Shown here piece after piece: positions 58,700 through 64,000 of a stretch of DNA of 64,000 nt; positions within the stretch are counted from its first letter, which is position 1; each line of letters starts with the position of its first letter. The notes below the pieces were generated by a model. The model was not told the origin of the DNA. It did no database searches and was given only the letters and a program-made list of their open reading frames with translations. A program made the translations under genes and the position numbers. The stretch comes from Welwitschia mirabilis (taxonomy: Eukaryota > Gnetophyta > Gnetopsida > Welwitschiales): contig JBOZIK010000001.1 of the NCBI GenBank assembly GCA_051453625.1, positions 279,594,763-279,658,762 of the forward strand, read 5' to 3'.

Positions 58700-60411
58700 A
58701 GGGTAAGTCTATTCTCATATTTTTCACCAAGGCTTTGAAATGTTCATTGAAAGTTGAATTAAAGTTAAGCCTATCAAGCCAAGGAATAGCTAGTTACTTT
58801 TCTAATTATTATGAAGAATTTTTATTTTTACTTTTATCAAGAAGAGGGAAGTTGTAGCCTTTTAATATTTCAACATTCACTTCTTCCTCATAATTTCTAG
58901 TGTCAATTTGGAAGGTTGATGCTTCACAAGAAGGAGGGTTTATTTCTTGATCACTTTATGTTATAACCTTATATTCTCTTCTCATTTTATTGTGGTTTGG
59001 AAGAGGTTGTGTTTCCAGTGATCCTTGTGGTCTTTGGTTTGTCAACATTATTTTTTTAAAGGGCATTTACTAAGTTTTCAATGTTGGCATTTTGCTTTTA
59101 TAAGCTGGCATTTATCTTTTTAATGCTAAAGTTTAAGTTTTCTTATGTTTTCCTAAGTTCATTTATTAGATCATTTGGATGTTGAAAGGTTGATGGACTT
59201 GGTTGGAAGTTTGAGTTTTCAAATCCATTTTTTAAAGGTTGAAAATTGTTTTGAAAGTTTTTGAAATTGTTATCAAAATTTTATGTATTTAACCTAGGTT
59301 GTGCCTAATTTATTCTTAAAGTTTGGAAATTTTTTATTGAAAACATTCTCTTTATAGGTTGCTAAAAGTGGAAAATCCTTAGTAATGTGATAATTGTCCT
59401 TGCATAAGTTACATGTTGGAACAACATTCTTTTCAGTTACTAATTTGACATCTAAAATCATTTCAATATATTTCTTCAAAGGAGTTGTGAAATCTCTAAT
59501 CAAATTTATTCTATTAAATATTTAATGAGTTAACCTACAATGTGGTTTTATTTTGATGTTCACCAAGTTTGACTAACCTCCACAAGTTCTAATATTTTTC
59601 AAGAATTATCTAGTATAAGGTTCATAAGGTTTCCACTATAAAAAAAGTTTACAAGTTGTTTTGTATGGCTATTTAGCCCATTATAAAAGTAGTTAACGAG
59701 TCTATTTATATGAAAGTGTTCACTGGATTAGAGTGAATTGTAATAAAGAAGAATTTGTATGTGGAAGCATAATCCTCATTTAGTTGTTATTCAAAATTTA
59801 TTACTTGTTTTTTAACTTTTTTTAAGAATTGTTTCACTCATGAACATTTAATGAAGGCCTTCTAGAATTGATCCCAAAACTTAAAACTTTTATGAGATAT
59901 AGTTTTTAGCCAAAATTTCACTCTTTCCTTCAATGTCATAGGAAAAAATAATCATGTATGTTTGATTACTAATCCTTTTCTTCCCACTCCCTAGGTAAGA
60001 ACTAATTGTTCTATATCTGCAATGTGTTGGAGGGGATCCCCATTGTGCTCATCATTAAATATTGGTTAGGAATTTAGATTTTTACCTCAACATCATCTCT
60101 TGGTGGCAAATAGAAAGAAGTATGAATTTATCATTTCTTATTGGATTGTAATTTCCTACGAGTAACGTTTGCATTAGGATCAAGGTTTGAAGACTCTACA
60201 AATTGCTTTTGCTTTTGTGTAACAATTGACATTCTTCTTTTAACAAAATTTTTTGAATGGGATCAGATTCAGAAAAAATAAATTTAGAAGGAATATTGTA
60301 TGCACTTGGTGATTTCTTTTCTAATTTGATTTCAAAATTGATTAGTGCTTATCTTATGTTCTCCTCTATTAATAGATTTTCTCTTTGATATTTCTTTTCT
60401 GGATTGTCCAT
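58700..60411 (-). pseudogene. gag of Ty3/gypsy element 2
   Basis: The likely start is the ATG at 60411 (MDNPEKKYQRENLLIEENIR). The capsid region is badly broken. Near 59.43 kb a 69-codon open stretch (59294-59503) reads VVPTCNLCKDNYHITKDFP, a CCHC knuckle whose last Cys is now Phe, preceded by LVTEKN. Downstream is a Gln/Asn/Phe-rich linker (NFDNNFKNFQNNFQPLKNGF), typical of gag-pol junctions in this group, then protease. Confidence 0.7.
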
Positions 60412-60960
60412 GTCACAGCATTTTGCAAACAAAAAATAACAGAAAATGAAATAAAAAATAACTAATAGTCGTTCTTACTATTGTGGGGATGATAGAGGGG
60501 ATAACAAAAATAAAGAGTAGAAATCAAATAACTGAAAAGATACACATATACTATCATCATTTTGGTCATGTGGATAACATAGGGAATTATAAATAACTTT
60601 TTATTACCAATTAGTTAAAAACTATAATCTAAAAATAAAATATTAAATTACAGAGTATCATCCATAATTTTGTGGGGATGACAGTGAAGACTATAGTTAT
60701 ATTATTTCTGAAACCAAGACTATAAGAAATATTCAGAAAAAACTCACAAATAGAAACAAAAGGTTTCTGTCACTCTTGATGTCATGGGAATGATAAAGAG
60801 GATGCCAATTATTATTATAGACTATGAAAATAAAAACAAAAAAACTAAAAAAAACTATAGATCCTATCTAAGAAATACAATATTACTATAGATAAGGAAC
60901 CAAATAGAAATTTAATTTACTCATCTAAATGATGACAATTCTTGTGCTCCTTAGTAGCCT
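60412..60960 (-). other. Untranslated leader of element 2
   Basis: It lies between PBS and gag start. It contains four imperfect copies of a GTGGGGATGA(C/T)-type motif (near 60482, 60564, 60671 and 60782), also present in the LTRs. No ORF was recognised. Confidence 0.5.
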
Positions 60961-60978
60961 TTCCCAGTAATGACACTA
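60961..60978 (-). other. Primer-binding site of element 2, decayed tRNA-Asp type
   Basis: The minus strand reads TGTCATTACTGGGAAA, which matches the common gypsy site TGGCGCCGTTGCCGGGGA except for changes that are mostly C-to-T or G-to-A. Confidence 0.65.
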
Positions 60979-60982
60979 AGAT

Positions 60983-62053
60983 GTTGTGGTGCATATTTTT
61001 ACATATACACTTTAGTATTAATGGGAGTGATGCAAATATCGTATCTTATTGAAAAATTATGAGAGTAATAAGGATTAATTTTCCAAAAGAATATGATAAC
61101 CAAAATTGAAGAGCAATGCAGGAAATAAAGATGCAATGTAATGTGAATGTAATTAAATCTAAATGAAATGCAAAATAAACCTAAAAACTAGTTTGTTTTA
61201 GCCTTAACAAAGGCTGCACTTAAGACCTATATCACCAATGAAATTGTGGTTGAATCTAAGGCTACATAAACCATAAGAGAATTATAACAAAATTAAGATG
61301 CACAATGAATACATAGTTTTATATTTAGGAAAGAACCAACATTGGGGTTAAAAAATAACTAAGCCTCAATGGAGGATGCACATCCCTTTACCAAGGAAAA
61401 TTTTTTCTACAACTCGCAAAACAGATCTCTAGCCCTTCAGTCTCCTATCATGAAAATGTCTGGTGCAAATGAAGATGAAGAGAAGAGTTAAAGAGGAGGT
61501 CTTATTTATAGGGTTATAAAATAAAACCAATGCACAAAAGGTGTTACAAAATGTACTCAATTATAGGACTCAATTATAGGAAAGAAATAGATGAAATGGA
61601 CAAGGGTCGGCTAGAGGTTACAGTGTCATCCTGACTGTTATGGAAATGACAAAGAGGATGATGGATGAAGCATTACAATCATCATCCTACATGTCATGGA
61701 ATTAATCATGGGGATGATAGCCCTTTGCAAAAATAACTCAAAAGTGCTAGCTCCAGTCCATATTAGCATCTAATATGTCATCATCTTGCTTGTTGTAGGG
61801 AGAACAGAGGGAACAATAGTCTTATTTATCCTTTTAACTTAGGAGAAGCTAACCTTTTTCATCAGTGATTTTCCTCCAACGACATGTATTTTAGAATGTG
61901 CCTTAAATGCCTTTAATCATGTCAAGAATTGCACATTTTTAATATCTTCTATTAATTCTTCATAATCCTTAGTATTTAATCTAAAGTTATGTAAATTTCT
62001 TACAAAATAGCTCAGAGCTCCCTATTAAATGCCCACAATTTGACAGTGCATCA
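60983..62053 (-). repeat. 5' LTR of Ty3/gypsy element 2
   Basis: It is the partner of 51020-52087, with TG...CA ends. It is followed on the minus strand by the PBS at about 60961-60978. Confidence 0.92.
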
Positions 62054-62058
62054 ATTAC
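62054..62058. other. Target-site duplication ATTAC (right), element 2
   Basis: ATTAC directly follows the right LTR and matches 51015-51019. Confidence 0.9.
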
Positions 62059-64000
62059 CAATTTGGAAAATTTGATGAAAGTGTTTTTATTAAAGTACTT
62101 CTTATACCTATCTTCAACACCTTGTAATTCCTTTTGAATATTTTAAATGGTCTTATGCTTTCATTGAATTTCTTCTTGCTATTTGTTTTTTATTTTAGTG
62201 GGCTCTATCTAAGTGATTAGAGTTACATAGTTTCTAGCATAGATATCTTTGAACAGAGAGTACTTAATAGAGGACTAATACCCTTGATTTTAAGCAAGCT
62301 TTACCAATTAAATATAGTTTTTCCACCTAGTGGATTTTACCATGATATAATGTATTAGTATGTCTTCCAATATATAGTGTACTTGCTTAGTTTGTGATGA
62401 GTTTATGGTGTAGAATTATGCTAAAGGACACTTGTATCCTTAACTTCTTAAAGAATTCTAGTAACACATTTAATCAGTCAGTGTTAGAGTAGTTAGTGTT
62501 GGAGGAGGATCAATTTTCTCAATTATGATACAGAACCAATTAATAACACGCTTCATCAATAACCCAATAATGGTACATCATATAATGGTATAATAATGCG
62601 GATGCACATGTAGAAGGCGAGCATAACTGTTTTCAAGTAAAAGGATCTATAGAATCGATGCAGCATAACATTAAGTTCTTATAGAAATTCTCTGTTGGGT
62701 TTAGGTGACTTCGCTAGGCTAAGCCATCACTGGGTTCCTCCCACCCTCTATATTGACCCCACATCATGTTTTATGAGCTCGTAATGCTTGACTTACGTCT
62801 TATATAGTTTGTGCTAATCTTTGGATTACCATGTAATTTAAATATCTTCCTTATGAATTATTTAGTAATATCCTCTGTTATTGCTATCATTTTAGTTGGG
62901 ATGAAGTTATCCATATTTTCTAATATCTTAACACATACAAATATGATATCATATTGTTTAACTATTTTAGATAGTCCTATAATGAATTCCATTATAACCT
63001 CCTCCCATTTCCATGATGATACTTCTAGAGATTTAGAGATCTTATTGGTTTTTATTGTTCCACTTTGATTTCCTTACAAATTAGATACCCTTTAATGAAT
63101 TATGTTTTTAATCTTTCATTCTTAAACAATAATATCATATTGTAATGTGGTATAAGTTTTTACAAAGCTAGGATGTCCTGCGTATAAAGCTTCATGAGCC
63201 TCTTACAAGAGTTATCAATGTCATGATTCTTGTGGAATGCATGATCATCTATTTCTCATTAATGTCATCTAATATTAAGTAATAGGATGAACTTCTTCTT
63301 ACTTTAATACATTTTCTTGAATTTCTCTGAAAAATTGACCTTAGGGTAGTTTTTGCTTAATCTCCTTATTCATTTATGAGTTAACTATTCAAAACATCAT
63401 ATATCCCATTTGAACACATTAATTACTTTATTTTATTTTCTTGGTATGTATCTAAGATTAAAATCATTTTCTTATAAGAGTTCCATTTTTTATTGTTGTC
63501 TCATGTTTAGGAGGGTCTATTTCTATAGAAATTCTAAGCTTTTGTGGTCCTCTAAAACTTATCTCTCATGAGATAGTATCCCATGTTTTTAATTCATGGA
63601 CAATGGCTAATAGCTCTAGGACACTTTGTAATTTCATTCATGTTTATTTATTTTCCATTATTGACATGCAAGTATGCATTGTTCTTACATGAATACTCCC
63701 CTAATACCCTATTAACATGCATACATTACCACTAAAAACTATTTATTCATCTTTGGAATATTTAATATGGATGCTAAAGTTAAGAAAAGTTTGATGCAAA
63801 GGAAATTCTCTCTACATCTTTCATTAAAATAAAATGGTACTTTATTCTTGATTAGATCTATCATTAGACTTGTAATTTTGCAAAACTTTAGAATGAATTG
63901 CATATCCTATAATATGTAAGAAGATCTTTACATTAGTGGGATTCTTTGGTTCTAGCCATTCTCTTGCTACCTACAATTTACTAGACTTTATTTGAAAACC
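62059..64000 (-). mobile_element. Ty3/gypsy element 3 pol (RT end, RNase H, integrase), right piece
   Basis: It runs off the window. From the right edge the minus strand reads WLEPKNPTNVKIFLHIIGYA (RT thumb), then LELLAIVHELKTW (RNase H, ~63.6 kb). The integrase core is WKWEEVIMEFIIGLSKIVKQ, then DIIFVCVKILENM and NFIPTKMIAITEDI (~63.02-62.85 kb). After an insertion the core resumes with FFKKLRIQVSFSI (~62.45 kb). The W-W-xxIxMxFIxGLP and VDxLTKxAHFIP blocks are of the chromovirus type. The C-terminal end lies at 50.8-51.0 kb, separated by element 2. Confidence 0.85.
62480..62800. mobile_element. Insertion inside the element 3 integrase, GC-richer core
   Basis: The integrase core reads IFKLHGNPKIS down to about 62.81 kb and resumes with FFKKLRIQVS near 62.47 kb. 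In known integrases these blocks are only ~20 residues apart, so about 300 bases are extra. The middle (62640-62790) is GC-richer and shares strings with the island at 1.44-1.76 kb. It may be a short non-autonomous element. No terminal repeats or TSD were established. Confidence 0.45.

Larger units (their letters stand above)
51020..62053 (-). mobile_element. Ty3/gypsy element 2, complete with TSD, nested in element 3
   Basis: The LTRs are 51020-52087 (1068) and 60983-62053 (1071). Both begin TGTT(A/G)TGGTGC on the + strand; the right ends in CA and the left in TA. The five-base duplication ATTAC at 51015-51019 and 62054-62058 fixes the insertion. In minus-strand order: PBS of the tRNA-Asp type (decayed), ~0.55-kb leader, gag, protease, RT, RNase H, integrase, 3' region, polypurine tract. 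The end of RNase H and most of integrase are present twice around a 100-N gap. On both sides the flanks are parts of one chromovirus-like integrase, so this element inserted into element 3. Confidence 0.93.

Noticed and set aside
1-64000. CRISPR arrays, tRNA or rRNA genes, bacterial operons
   Set aside because: No regularly spaced repeats with unique spacers and no cloverleaf or rRNA-like sequence were seen; the content is plant nuclear.

Overview
This is AT-rich plant nuclear DNA. Evidence: a spliced gene for a plant-type IST1-like ESCRT protein, L1-type LINEs with the plant DUF4283/CCHC ORF1 layout, and Ty3/gypsy elements, two of which show the non-chromovirus protease type. Species cannot be named. 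No bacterial, organellar, CRISPR, tRNA or rRNA feature was recognised.

Layout. 1-3.7 kb: the 3' part of the IST1-like gene (+ strand) after a long 5' intron that carries a GC-richer island. 3.7-17.6 kb: decayed intergenic DNA with LINE debris: an endonuclease remnant at 5.9-6.1 kb, a reverse-transcriptase (RT) remnant at 7.8-8.0 kb beside a diverged 0.57-kb duplication, and a longer LINE (called LINE-B here) at 10.7-13.1 kb. 17.6-25.6 kb: an LTR element with long LTRs and only gag-like coding traces. 27.8-28.9 kb: a less AT-rich segment that may be the end of a transcript. 31.2-38.0 kb: a nearly full-length L1-type LINE (LINE-C) whose ORF2 appears to run on into an unusual extension ending in a J-domain. 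39.6-50.24 kb: Ty3/gypsy element 1, delimited by LTRs and a CTATG target-site duplication (TSD). It carries an antisense ORF and an ORF resembling a double-stranded-RNA-binding domain (dsRBD). 51.02-62.05 kb: Ty3/gypsy element 2 (TSD ATTAC), inserted into the integrase of a third, chromovirus-like element whose halves lie at 50.24-51.0 and 62.06-64.0 kb.

All the larger elements lie on the minus strand and are dead. Reading frames persist over long stretches, but tryptophan, glutamine and arginine codons have often become stops, and catalytic or zinc-binding residues are lost by transitions. This fits decay dominated by deamination of methylated cytosines. The only host gene recognised with confidence is the IST1-like one.

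Several runs of N are flanked by the same sequence on both sides. Comparing paired LTRs, and following a LINE reading frame across one gap, shows that at least three of them are not missing DNA but unmerged overlapping contigs. Intron, LTR and element lengths here should be corrected for this.
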